A DNA stretch of 33,368 nt from Thermoleophilia bacterium (GTDB lineage: Bacteria; Actinomycetota; Thermoleophilia; Gaiellales; Gaiellaceae), in NCBI GenBank assembly GCA_025925195.1, contig JAICLU010000010.1:1-33368 (forward strand), written 5' to 3'. The notes under the pieces are model-generated. The model did no database searches and was not told the origin of the DNA. It was given only the letters and a program-made list of their open reading frames with translations. This document shows, in pieces, positions 24,459 to 33,368 of the stretch (its first letter is position 1; each line of letters starts with the position of its first letter). Position numbers and translations under genes: made by a program.

Positions 24459-25815
24459 CGAGGAACGCCTCGTTCACGGCGCGGATCGCCGCCGGGTCAG
24501 CCTTCCACTCGCGGTCGTACGTCAGCAGCCCGTTCTGCTCCTGCTCGACGTCGCTCAGCTGCGTCCAGCAGAACCCGCACACGTCGTCGGGGATCTGCTC
24601 GACGATCCGCCGGTAGCCGTCCGCGAGGTCGTCGACGTGGCGGTAGACGAACTCGCCGGTTCCCAGCGAAAGCCCTCCGAGCTCGCCGATCCAGAGCGGG
24701 ATCTCGTCGCGGCGCTTCTCGACGTGCTTCGTCAGCTCGGCGCCGTAGTCGTGCACGTCGACGAGGTCGGTGTCGTCGAGCTGCTTCCACCCCGACGCGT
24801 CGATCACGAGCCGGCTCGCGTCGGCCGCCCGCGTGCGACGTACGAGCTCGCGCTGGAAATCGGGGGGCGGCTCGCCCCAGTCCTCGTTGATCGGAATCCA
24901 GATGACGACCGAGGGGTGATTCCGGAGCTGTTCGACGATCTCGAGCCACTCCCCGGTGAACTGTGTGCGGGCCGCGTCGGTCGCGAGCGAATGGCTGCTC
25001 GGCATGTCCTGCGCCACGAGCAGACCGAGCCGGTCGCAGTGCGCGTACCAGCGCGGATCCTCGACCTTCACGTGCTTGCGCGCGAGGTTGAAGCCGAGCG
25101 CCTTCGCGGCCTCGACGTCTGCGCGCAGCTGCTCGTCCGTCGCGCTGTAGACCGAGCCGGGCCAGAACCCCTGGTCGAGGACGCCTGCGATCCGCAGCCG
25201 CTCGCCGTTCAGATAGAGGTCGCGGCCGCGCTTCTCGATCGTGCGGAAGCCGACGTAGGAATGGACGACGTCGTCGCCGAGGCGCAGGTCGACGTCATAC
25301 AGATGGGGATCGGACGGCGACCAGAGTCGGGGCTCGCCGACGTCGAGGATGCAGTCGCCGTTCCACCAGACGGTGCCGTCCATGCGCACGTCGAGCGTCG
25401 TGTCCGTGATGTAGCGGTCGGGGACGCCCTCGATCCACACCGGCCGCCAGATGCCGGTCGTGCGCGTGTACCAGATGTCGTGTGAACCGCGCTGCTTGCC
25501 CTTCGCCTGCCCGAACGCGTCGTCGAACGGGTCGTACGCCTCGACGACGAGCTCGTGCTCGCTGCCGGGCTCGAGCTTGCCCGCGTCGAACGTGAAGTGC
25601 GCGTAGCCGCCCTCGTGCGTGCCGAGCTCGATGCCGTCGAGCGTCACGGTCGCGCGCCAGTCGACCGCGCCGAAGCGGAGCAGCGTCCGCTCGCGCCAGT
25701 CATCCGGCACGCGGAAGATCGTCCGCGCACGGAGCCGTTCCTCGTCGTGAGCCACCGTCACGTCGAGGACTCCCACCCAGAGGTCGCGCCGAGCCTGCGG
25801 TAGCGGATGGCTCAC
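24451..25815 (-). CDS. Glycoside hydrolase family 2-type (beta-galactosidase/beta-glucuronidase/mannosidase-like)
   Basis: GTG 25815; NLARKHVKVEDPRWYAHCDRLGLLVAQDMPS; VVIWIPINEDWGEP; IGELGGLS; jelly-roll-like N-terminal half. Confidence 0.85.
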   Translation of the reverse strand: MSHPLPQARRDLWVGVLDVTVAHDEERLRARTIFRVPDDWRERTLLRFGAVDWRATVTLDGIELGTHEGGYAHFTFDAGKLEPGSEHELVVEAYDPFDDAFGQAKGKQRGSHDIWYTRTTGIWRPVWIEGVPDRYITDTTLDVRMDGTVWWNGDCILDVGEPRLWSPSDPHLYDVDLRLGDDVVHSYVGFRTIEKRGRDLYLNGERLRIAGVLDQGFWPGSVYSATDEQLRADVEAAKALGFNLARKHVKVEDPRWYAHCDRLGLLVAQDMPSSHSLATDAARTQFTGEWLEIVEQLRNHPSVVIWIPINEDWGEPPPDFQRELVRRTRAADASRLVIDASGWKQLDDTDLVDVHDYGAELTKHVEKRRDEIPLWIGELGGLSLGTGEFVYRHVDDLADGYRRIVEQIPDDVCGFCWTQLSDVEQEQNGLLTYDREWKADPAAIRAVNEAFLGA

Positions 25816-26765
25816 GGTGCCGGCTGCGCCGTACACGTCGGGCCGTGCACGACCGGCTTGCCGTTCGCCCAGTCGAGGCGGTCGATCCAGAGCTCGCGCT
25901 CGTCGCCGGCGTGGTTCGGACGCCACGCGTGGTAGACGATCCACGTCTGCCCGTCGACCTCGATCAGGGCGTTGTGCCCGGGGCCGTGGGCGCGGCACTT
26001 CGTCTTCAGGATCGGGTTACCGGGCGAATCCGTGCACGGGCCGAGCGGCCCCTTGCACGTCGCGTAGCCGACCCCGTACGTGTCGTCCGCATAGTTGCCG
26101 CCCGAGTAGAAGAGGAGGTAGCGGCCGTCGTGCTTCCACATCACCGGGCCTTCGACGACGTTCGCCTCCCACACCTGGTCGTTCGTCTCGCCGGTCGCCA
26201 CGGCCGCGCCGACGAGCCGCGTGCCGTCGGCGGAGAGCCGTTGCGCCCAGATCTTCGTCGGCTCGCCGAGCGAGTTCCCGTCGTTCTTCCAGTAGAGGTA
26301 GAGGCGGCCGTCGCTGTCGCGGAACGGGCTCGGGTCGATCGAGCCGCCGTCGCTGTGCTGGCAGACGAGCGGCGCCGTCCACGAGTCGACGAACGGCCCC
26401 TGCGGCGTCTTCGACAAGGCGCGGCCGACGCACTGCTGGCCGGCGCTCGCCGTGTAGTAGAGGACGTAGGTGCCGTCGTCGCGCGCGAGCACCTCGGGCG
26501 CCCACGTCTGGCTCGGCTGCGCCCAGGCGCCGAGCTTCGGGATCGCGTCGGGACCGGGCTTCCAGTGGACGAGATCGGTCGAGGTAGCCGTCTGGATGTT
26601 CGCGCCGTTGCCGTTCGTCGCGTACGCGTAGTACGTGCCGTCCGCTTTCAGGACGAACGGGTCGGGGAAGTCGCGCGGGTACACCGGGTTCGTGAACGTC
26701 GCGTGCTTCGCACCACCGCAGCCGGCGACGGCGAGGACTGCGAGCGCAGCGAGCGCCCGTCTCAC
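25812..26765 (-). CDS. Glycoside hydrolase family 43-type lipoprotein (arabinanase/arabinosidase-like)
   Basis: Lipobox LAALAVLAVAGC; FTNPVYPRDFPDPFVLKADGTYYAYAT; WAPEVLARDDGTYVLYYTAS; GSIDPSPFRDSDGRLYLYWK. Confidence 0.87.
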   Translation of the reverse strand: MRRALAALAVLAVAGCGGAKHATFTNPVYPRDFPDPFVLKADGTYYAYATNGNGANIQTATSTDLVHWKPGPDAIPKLGAWAQPSQTWAPEVLARDDGTYVLYYTASAGQQCVGRALSKTPQGPFVDSWTAPLVCQHSDGGSIDPSPFRDSDGRLYLYWKNDGNSLGEPTKIWAQRLSADGTRLVGAAVATGETNDQVWEANVVEGPVMWKHDGRYLLFYSGGNYADDTYGVGYATCKGPLGPCTDSPGNPILKTKCRAHGPGHNALIEVDGQTWIVYHAWRPNHAGDERELWIDRLDWANGKPVVHGPTCTAQPAP

Positions 26766-28186
26766 CGGCGCATCCAGACGGCCGTGTTCTCGTCGTCGCT
26801 CGCGAGCACGACGTTCTCGAGCGGCAGGCGCTCGTCGGTGAAATGGACGACGCAGGTCAGGCCGTCGCGGTCGAAGGCCAGCGTTCCCGGCGGTGACTCG
26901 CGCCACGCGAAGCCGCCCTGCGGTCGCAGCTCGAGCGCACGGCGGTACAGCTCGAGGAACGAGCCGTCGCGACCGGTCTGCGCCTCGACCGACTTGTCGC
27001 TCCACGACGGCGGCTGTGGCAGCCACGCGTTCGGCTGCAGGCGGCGTGTCCACGGGATCGGCACGCGGCACCCGTCCCGCCCGAGGCGCTCACCGTTCGT
27101 CCGCTTGAAGATCGGATCCTGCCGCACCTCGTCGGGCAGGTCGACCTCCTCGAGCCCGAGCTCCTGCCCCTGGTAGACGAAGACCGGGCCCGGGAGCGCG
27201 AGCAGGAGCAGCGCCGCTGCGCGCGCCTGGCGCTCGCCCTCGAACCGCGTGACGATGCGCGTCACGTCGTGGTTCTCGAAGACCCACGTGACGATCGGGA
27301 GCTGCGCGAGCGACTCGTCGATCGACGCCCGGATCCGCTCCGCGTCCCACGGCTGGAAGACGAGCGAGAAGTTGAATGCGAGGTGGAGCTCGTCGGGGCG
27401 AAGGTAGGGCGCGACGCGCGCCTGGTCGGCGAACACGACCTCGCCGACGAGCACGCGGTCGCCGTCGTATTCCGCGGCGAGCCGGTGCCAGTCGCGGTAG
27501 ATCTCGTGCACCTCCGGCTGGTCGATCGCCGTGCGCCAGTCCGACGAGAACCGCGCCTCGGGGAAGGGCTCCGGCTCGTCCTCGAGCGATGCCTTCTTCA
27601 CGAGCCCGTGTGCGACGTCGATGCGGAACCCGTCGACGCCGCGGTCGAGCCAGAAGCGCAGGATCGCGTCGAAGTCGTCCCGCACCTGCCGCTGGTTCCA
27701 GTCGAGGTCGGGCTGCTCGGGTGCGAACAGGTGCAGGAACCAGTGGCCGCGCTCCTCGTCGAGCGTCCACGCGGGGCCGCCCCAGTTCGACGGCCAGTTG
27801 TTCGGCAGGCCGTCGCCGGCCGGAACCGTGACGTAGCGCGAGCGGTCGCCCGTGAACCAGGCGTGCTGCGCGGACGTGTGGTTCGGGACGATGTCGACGA
27901 TCACGCGGATGCCGATCTCGTGCGCGGCCTTGATCAGGTCGTCGAAGTCGGCGAGCGTTCCGAATAGCGGATCGACGTCGACGTAGTCCGAGACGTCGTA
28001 GCCGTGGTCGGCGCCCGGCGACGGGTAGAACGGCGTCAGCCAGATCGCGTCGACGCCGAGCTCCTGCAGGTACGGCAGCTTCGAGCGGATGCCCGGCAGG
28101 TCGCCGACGCCGTCGCCGTTCGAGTCGGCGAACGACCGCACATACACCTGGTAGAAGACCGCGTCCTTCCACCACCGGTCAGACAC
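26762..28186 (-). CDS. Glycoside hydrolase family 13 alpha-glucosidase-type enzyme
   Basis: WWKDAVFYQVYVRSFADSNGDGVGDLPGI; VIVDIVPNHTS; DGFRIDVAHGLVKK; VFENHDVTRI. Confidence 0.93.
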   Translation of the reverse strand: MSDRWWKDAVFYQVYVRSFADSNGDGVGDLPGIRSKLPYLQELGVDAIWLTPFYPSPGADHGYDVSDYVDVDPLFGTLADFDDLIKAAHEIGIRVIVDIVPNHTSAQHAWFTGDRSRYVTVPAGDGLPNNWPSNWGGPAWTLDEERGHWFLHLFAPEQPDLDWNQRQVRDDFDAILRFWLDRGVDGFRIDVAHGLVKKASLEDEPEPFPEARFSSDWRTAIDQPEVHEIYRDWHRLAAEYDGDRVLVGEVVFADQARVAPYLRPDELHLAFNFSLVFQPWDAERIRASIDESLAQLPIVTWVFENHDVTRIVTRFEGERQARAAALLLLALPGPVFVYQGQELGLEEVDLPDEVRQDPIFKRTNGERLGRDGCRVPIPWTRRLQPNAWLPQPPSWSDKSVEAQTGRDGSFLELYRRALELRPQGGFAWRESPPGTLAFDRDGLTCVVHFTDERLPLENVVLASDDENTAVWMRR

Positions 28187-29201
28187 GAGCAGCCACCGCG
28201 TCGCCCACGTCGCCCGTCGTTGCACTGCCGCCGACGTCCCGCGTGCGCGGCCCTTCGCGGCAGACGCCCTCGAGCGCCAGCAGCAGTCGCTGCGACGCGT
28301 CGCGCTCGCCCAACGTGTCGAGCATGAGCGCGGCGCTCCAGATCGCGCCGACCGGATTCGCGATCCCGCGGCCGGCGATGTCGGGCGCGCTGCCGTGCAC
28401 GGGCTCGAAGATCGGCGTCGTGTCGATTCCGGGCGCGACGCTGGCGCTGGCCGCCATGCCCATGCCGCCCTGCAGGACGGCGGCGATGTCGGTGAGCACG
28501 TCGCCGAACAGATTCGACGCGACGACGACGTCGAGGCTCGCCGGGTTGCTCACCATGCGCGCCGCGAGCGCGTCGACGAGGACGCGCTCGATCCGCACGT
28601 TCGAATGCGAGGCGTGCAGCTCCTCGACGATCTCGTCCCACAGCACGTAGCCGTAGCGCGATGCGTTCGACTTCGTCGCACTCGTCAGCACGCCGCGCCG
28701 TTGCTCGGCGAGCTGGAACGCGTACTCGACGACCCGACGCACGCCCTCGCGCGTGAACACGGCCGTCTCGAGCGCCACTTCGTGTGGATGGCCCTCGTGC
28801 GCGCGGCCCCCGACGCCGGCGTACTCGCCTTCGGTGTTCTCGCGGACGAACAGCATGTCGACGTCGGAGAACTTCGACGGGATGCCGTCGAGCAGCTTCG
28901 CAGGGCGGAGGTTCGCGTACAGGTCGAGGCCCTGGCGCAGCGGCAGCAGCAAGCCCCACAGCGTCACGTGGTCGGCCACCGACGGGTCGCCGACCGCGCC
29001 GAGGAGGACCGCGTCGTAGCTGCGCACGGTGTCGAGCGCGTCCGGCGGCATCATCGTGCCGTGCGCGTGGTAGTGACCTGTGCCCCAGGGGAGCTCGTGC
29101 CACGTCAGGTCGAGGCCGAGCGCGTCGACGGCCTTCCGCGCCTCGGCGACGACTTCGGGGCCGGCGCCGTCGCCCGCGATCACGGCGACGCGGTGTGTCA
29201 C
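28179..29201 (-). CDS. Tartrate/D-malate dehydrogenase-like member of the isocitrate/isopropylmalate dehydrogenase family
   Basis: VAVIAGDGAGPEV; LLLPLRQGLDLYANLRP; VRENTEGEYAGVGG; NLFGDVLTDIAAVLQGGMGMAAS; FEPVHGSAPDIAGRGIANPVG. Confidence 0.88.
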   Translation of the reverse strand: MTHRVAVIAGDGAGPEVVAEARKAVDALGLDLTWHELPWGTGHYHAHGTMMPPDALDTVRSYDAVLLGAVGDPSVADHVTLWGLLLPLRQGLDLYANLRPAKLLDGIPSKFSDVDMLFVRENTEGEYAGVGGRAHEGHPHEVALETAVFTREGVRRVVEYAFQLAEQRRGVLTSATKSNASRYGYVLWDEIVEELHASHSNVRIERVLVDALAARMVSNPASLDVVVASNLFGDVLTDIAAVLQGGMGMAASASVAPGIDTTPIFEPVHGSAPDIAGRGIANPVGAIWSAALMLDTLGERDASQRLLLALEGVCREGPRTRDVGGSATTGDVGDAVAARV

Positions 29202-29929
29202 AGCTCGTCCCACGCCGGGATCGCCGAGCGGCCGTCGAGCGCTCGGCACGAGAGCGCGGCGCAGCGGTTGGCCGCCGTCAGCGCATCGCGTAGCTCGAGC
29301 CCGCGCGCGAACGCGGCGAGCAGCGCACCGTGGAAGACGTCGCCGGCCCCGAGCGTGCTCACGAAGCCGTCGACGCGCTCGCCCGGAACCTCGACCGTCT
29401 CGTCGCCGTCGTAGGCGACGCAGCCCTCGGCGCCGCGCGTGATCACCGTCAGCTTGGCGCGCAGACCGTCGTCTGCATTCGGCGCGTACAGGTCGACCTT
29501 CGACAGGTCGAGAGCCGGGATGGCGTTGCCGCCGTCCACGCTTAGTGACAAATTGTCACAAGCGGCAACGGCGTCGTAGCCCACGTGGTCGACGTGGACC
29601 CAGTCGGCATCGGCCAGGAGCTCCGGCGGGCAGGCAAAGGGCTCCGGCTGCTCGGTGACGATGGCGCGCGCGCCGTCGGGCTCGACGAGGATCGCGCTCT
29701 CGACCATACGCCCGGGCATCCGCACGACCTCGACGCCCGGCAGGTCGCCGTCGACAACGCCGACGAAGCGCACCGGCACGCCGAGCCTCGCGATCGCGAC
29801 CGCGGCCGTGGCGGCAGGCCCGCCGCCCGCGACCGTCCGCTCGGTCGCGACGACGCGCCCGTCCGGATCGGGCAGAGCCGGCACCCGGTAGATCGTGTCG
29901 CGCGTGGCGAGACCGACGCAGACGATCAT
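29198..29929 (-). CDS. PfkB-family carbohydrate kinase (short, 243 aa)
   Basis: DPDGRVVATERTVAGGGPAATAAVAIARLG and VDGFVSTLGAGDVFHGALLAAFARG (GAGD motif); 4-bp overlaps on both sides. Confidence 0.88.
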   Translation of the reverse strand: MIVCVGLATRDTIYRVPALPDPDGRVVATERTVAGGGPAATAAVAIARLGVPVRFVGVVDGDLPGVEVVRMPGRMVESAILVEPDGARAIVTEQPEPFACPPELLADADWVHVDHVGYDAVAACDNLSLSVDGGNAIPALDLSKVDLYAPNADDGLRAKLTVITRGAEGCVAYDGDETVEVPGERVDGFVSTLGAGDVFHGALLAAFARGLELRDALTAANRCAALSCRALDGRSAIPAWDEL

Positions 29930-32772
29930 TCGTGACGCGGGCATTCGACGACGAGGGTGATGACTTCGCGCGGACGGTACGGCACGACGATCGCGCCGTC
30001 TTCGATCGCGACGTGCTCGTCGCCCTCCTCGAGCAGGTTCGTACGGCGCACCGACGAGAACGGCGCAGCGAGCGTGACGCGCGATTCGCCGCGGCCGCCG
30101 TACGGCTCGTAGAGCCGCAGGACGATCGCGTCGGAATCCTCGGCGCGCTTGACCGTGTCGAGCACGAGGTCGCCGTCGACGGTCGCGAACGAGCCGGCCG
30201 GGCCGTCGGTCGTCCACCGCAGCGGGGCGTTGAAGAGGATCGCCTCGCGCAGCACGCCGCCGTCGCGCCAGCCGCCGGCGTGGGGGAGCAGCGCGTACGA
30301 AAACTCGTGCGCGCCCATGTCGGCTTCGGGATCGGGGCTCTTCGGCGCGCGCAGCAGCGTCAGTTTCAGGTCGCCGCCGAAGCAGCTGAACCCGTACTTC
30401 GACTCGCTCAGCAGCGCGACGCCGAAGCCGTGCTCGGAGAGGTCGGCGAACCGGTGGCCCGGTACCTCGTACCGCGCCCGGTCGAACGACGTCGAGTAGT
30501 GCGTCGGCCGCTCCGCGTAGCCGAACGGCATCTCGTACGTCGCGTTCGGCGCCCGCACGCCGAGCGGGAACGACACCTTGAAGAGCGTGTGCTCCTCGTG
30601 CCAGTCGACCGTCGTGTGGAACTCGAGGCGCGGCGACGCGGCGTCGAGGCGCACGACCTGACGGACGCGACTCTTCTCGCCGAGCGGCCGCTCGAAGGCG
30701 ATCTCGGCGCGCAGCGGCGTGTCGCACACGACCTCCCACGACTCGGCGGGCTGCGCGTCTCGCTGCGTCTGGAACGTGTACGGGTCGATGTCCCATGCGT
30801 CGAAGTCGACGGGACGGTCGTCGAACAGCTCGAACCGGTTGCCCGGGGCGGTCAACGCCTCTCGCCCGGACGGCTTGTGCAGGACGCTCTCGACGCGGCC
30901 GTCCCTCGCCAGCGTCACGCGGAGATGGGAGTTCTCGAGCGTCAGCCCGTCGCGGCGGACGTCGCCGGGGCCTGTGGCGCGGGTCGCGACGGCGAACGGC
31001 TCCGCCTGCCAGGCCTCGCAGTCGACGACGTCGTGTCGCGCGAAGCCGGTCGTGTTCACCGGCACGCGGCCGGCGCCGATCAGCTCACCGATCCCGCGCT
31101 CGAGCTCGGCGAAGTCCCGGCGGGCATCGTCGTAGACGAGCGTGATCGAGGAGCCGGGCAGGATGTCGTGGAACTGCTGCAGCAGCAGGAGCTTCCAGAG
31201 CCGATCGAGCTCGTGACGTGGGTAGTCGCCGTCACGGGCGACGGCGAGGAACTCGGCGTCGCGTAAGCCGAGCTCGCTCTTGCGATTGCCACGCTTGACG
31301 AACGCCTGCGTCGTGTAGACGCCTCGGTGGTACTCGAAGTACAGCTCGCCGACGACGACGGGGCGCTCGGCCCGCTCCGCCTCGAGCGTCTCGAAGAACT
31401 CGGTCGGCGACGCGATGCGCGTCCGCGGCAACCCCTGCAGGTCGCGCGCACGGCGCAGGCTCTCGAGCATCTCGCGCGTCGGTCCGCCGCCGCCGTCGCC
31501 GTGCCCGAAGACGAGCAGGCTCGTGTGCGAGTGGTCGAGGTTCTTGTACTCGCGCGCCGTCTTCAACAGCTCGTTGACGTCGGCCATCGAGCTGTAGTTG
31601 TCGGCCGGCGGGAAGTGCACGAGAACCTCGCTGCCGTCGTCGCCCTGCCAGACGAACGTGTGGTTGTCGGGCTTGTTGAACCTGTTCCACGACAGCTTCT
31701 GCGTGAAGAACCGCGTGATCCCGGCGCCGCGCATCAGCTGCGGGAGCTGGCCCGTGTAGCCGAACGCGTCGGGCGCCCAGAACTCGCGGCAACGGCTGCC
31801 GAACTCGCGCTCGAAGAACCGCTGCCCGTACAGGAGCTGCCGTACGAGCGCCTCGCCCGACGGGATGTTGAGGTCGGGCTCGACCCAGCTGCCGCCGGCG
31901 GGGACGAACTGGCCGGACTCGACCTTCGCGCGGATGCGCGCGTACAGCTCGGGATCGCGCTCCTTCACCCACGCGTACTGCTGCGCCTGCGAGCACGCGA
32001 ACTTGTACTCGGGGTACTCGTCCATGTAGCGGACGGCGGTCGAGAACGTCCGCTGCGTCTTCCGGTACGTCTCGGCGAGCGGCCAGAGCCAGGCGGTGTC
32101 GATGTGCGCGTGGCCGATCGCGGCGATCTCGTGCACGTGCTCCGCGTTGTGGAGCTCGTAGAGGCCATCGACGATCGAGCGGTCGCCGGTGTCGCAGTAG
32201 CGCTCGAGCTCGCCGCGCAGCCGCCCGGCGAGCGCCGGGTCGGTTGCAGGATGCGCCTCGAGCGCGCGCAGCAGCTCGAAGTCGTGCGCGACCTTCCAGG
32301 CCTCCGCGTCCCAGCGCACGAGCTCGCAGCGCGTCAGCTCGACCGGCCGGTCCTGCTTGCCGAACAGCCCGTTGCACGCGAGCTCCACCTGATACTCGAC
32401 CGGCCCGGGCACAGCCTCGTCGGCGATCGTCGCCTCGGCGTGGTGCCGGTTGAGCCCGACTACGACGCGGCCGTCGTGCCACAGCGTCGCCTCGCTGTCG
32501 GAGTGCCAGCCCAGCTCGACGCGGTCGCCGCGCCACTCCTCGGGGATCGTCCCGCGGACCCGGAACCAGTACGTGGCCCAGAGCGGGCCGAAGCGCTCGC
32601 CCAGCTCGGCGGGCCGGTAGTCGAGCGTCTGGGCCTCGTCCCACGAGATCCGGCCGACCTGCTGCGAGACGAGCAACTCGTCGACGGGTCGCGTGTCGGC
32701 GAAGACGGCGTCGCGCAGCCGCGCCGACGTCTGCTGCAACCGGCGCCGGGTGTAGTCCAGGTGTGAGATCAA
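29926..32772 (-). CDS. Glycoside hydrolase family 38 alpha-mannosidase
   Basis: IGHAHIDTAWLWPLAETYRKTQRTFSTAVRYM; FWAPDAFGYTGQLPQLMRGAGITRFFTQKLSWN; 948 aa; TTG start overlapping the preceding stop. Confidence 0.94.
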   Translation of the reverse strand: MISHLDYTRRRLQQTSARLRDAVFADTRPVDELLVSQQVGRISWDEAQTLDYRPAELGERFGPLWATYWFRVRGTIPEEWRGDRVELGWHSDSEATLWHDGRVVVGLNRHHAEATIADEAVPGPVEYQVELACNGLFGKQDRPVELTRCELVRWDAEAWKVAHDFELLRALEAHPATDPALAGRLRGELERYCDTGDRSIVDGLYELHNAEHVHEIAAIGHAHIDTAWLWPLAETYRKTQRTFSTAVRYMDEYPEYKFACSQAQQYAWVKERDPELYARIRAKVESGQFVPAGGSWVEPDLNIPSGEALVRQLLYGQRFFEREFGSRCREFWAPDAFGYTGQLPQLMRGAGITRFFTQKLSWNRFNKPDNHTFVWQGDDGSEVLVHFPPADNYSSMADVNELLKTAREYKNLDHSHTSLLVFGHGDGGGGPTREMLESLRRARDLQGLPRTRIASPTEFFETLEAERAERPVVVGELYFEYHRGVYTTQAFVKRGNRKSELGLRDAEFLAVARDGDYPRHELDRLWKLLLLQQFHDILPGSSITLVYDDARRDFAELERGIGELIGAGRVPVNTTGFARHDVVDCEAWQAEPFAVATRATGPGDVRRDGLTLENSHLRVTLARDGRVESVLHKPSGREALTAPGNRFELFDDRPVDFDAWDIDPYTFQTQRDAQPAESWEVVCDTPLRAEIAFERPLGEKSRVRQVVRLDAASPRLEFHTTVDWHEEHTLFKVSFPLGVRAPNATYEMPFGYAERPTHYSTSFDRARYEVPGHRFADLSEHGFGVALLSESKYGFSCFGGDLKLTLLRAPKSPDPEADMGAHEFSYALLPHAGGWRDGGVLREAILFNAPLRWTTDGPAGSFATVDGDLVLDTVKRAEDSDAIVLRLYEPYGGRGESRVTLAAPFSSVRRTNLLEEGDEHVAIEDGAIVVPYRPREVITLVVECPRHE

Positions 32773-33368
32773 CGAGCGGCGAGGGCCGCAGCGCCGTCCA
32801 GCAGGCTCTCGCCGGTCTCGGGCGAGAAGAAGTACAGGCGGGACGGATCGACGGTCAGCCGCACGGTGCTGCCGACGTGCGCGTCGGTGCGCGCATCCAC
32901 GCGCGCGATCATCAGGGAGCGATCCTTCTCGGCCGCGAGGATCGAGGTCTCGTCCTCGGGATCGTCGGTCAGCGCATCGTCGATCACGACCTGCTCGGCG
33001 TCGACCGCGAAGAAGACGTGCGAGTCGGAGCCGAGCTCCTCGAGCACGTCGACCTGCACGTCGATCTGCGGCAGGCCGCCGGGGGCGAACGCCGCATCCT
33101 CGAACACCTCGGGCCGGATGCCGAGGATGACGCGGCTCTCGGCGAAGCGCGGCCGCCGCTCACGGTCGAGCGGAATCGTGAAGCCGCCGAAGCTGATGCT
33201 GTCGCCGCTCAGACGCGCCTCGACGAGGTTCATCGACGGCGAGCCGATGAAGGCGGCGACGAAGGTGTTGGTCGGCTCCTCGTACAACCGCTGCGGTGCG
33301 TCGACCTGCTGCAGCTTGCCGTCGCGCATCACGGCGACGCGCTGGCCGAGCGTCATCGCCTCGACCTG
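32769..33368 (-). CDS. Sugar ABC transporter ATP-binding protein, C-terminal part (UgpC/MsmK/MalK type; runs off the window)
   Basis: QVEAMTLGQRVAVMRDGKLQQVDAPQRLYEEPTNTFVAAFIGSPSMNLVEA plus regulatory TOBE-like C-terminus. Confidence 0.92.
   Translation of the reverse strand, partial: QVEAMTLGQRVAVMRDGKLQQVDAPQRLYEEPTNTFVAAFIGSPSMNLVEARLSGDSISFGGFTIPLDRERRPRFAESRVILGIRPEVFEDAAFAPGGLPQIDVQVDVLEELGSDSHVFFAVDAEQVVIDDALTDDPEDETSILAAEKDRSLMIARVDARTDAHVGSTVRLTVDPSRLYFFSPETGESLLDGAAALAAR

Noticed and set aside
21268-25485. Long + strand ORFs (21268-22692, 23745-24890, 23962-25485)
   Set aside because: Antisense to ABC transporters and GH2 with strong motifs; compositionally shadow ORFs.
29932-32766. 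+ strand ORFs 29932-31266 and 31327-32766 opposite GH38
   Set aside because: Antisense shadow frames of the alpha-mannosidase; no domain signatures.
1-33368. CRISPR arrays, tRNA/rRNA genes, IS elements/transposases, prophage genes
   Set aside because: Looked for regular direct repeats, tRNA cloverleaf/T-loop signatures and transposase/integrase motifs; none recognised.

Overview
High-GC (actinobacterial, probably Thermoleophilia-like) chromosomal window with about 27 protein-coding genes. Left to right: (1) the housekeeping block recR(partial)-ybaB-dnaX on the minus strand, with an SRP 4.5S-type RNA nearby that the ORF track does not show. (2) A small conserved-unknown gene translationally coupled to fumarylacetoacetase. 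(3) A signalling cluster (about 4.6-15.5 kb): a degenerate stand-alone receiver, a truncated response-regulator remnant, a membrane histidine kinase, two tandem PAS hybrid kinases, an HD-GYP response regulator, and two paralogous LuxR/NarL-type response regulators. These two regulators flank a minus-strand TPR-protein gene that is followed after 15 nt by an unlisted 36-codon membrane/secreted micropeptide ORF. (4) aroQ-tyrA-ACT, an HU-like gene, galK-galT, and a divergent nagA. (5) A long, tightly overlapping minus-strand carbohydrate operon: ugpC/msmK-type ATPase (partial), GH38, PfkB kinase, tartrate/D-malate dehydrogenase-like, GH13, GH43 lipoprotein, GH2, and two ABC exporter half-transporters. 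The best candidate for an undescribed system is the Rap/Phr-like TPR-protein plus micropeptide cassette at 12750-14042. It lies between two LuxR-type response regulators and is bracketed by two near-identical hairpins. All functional statements come from reading motifs; no database search was run.
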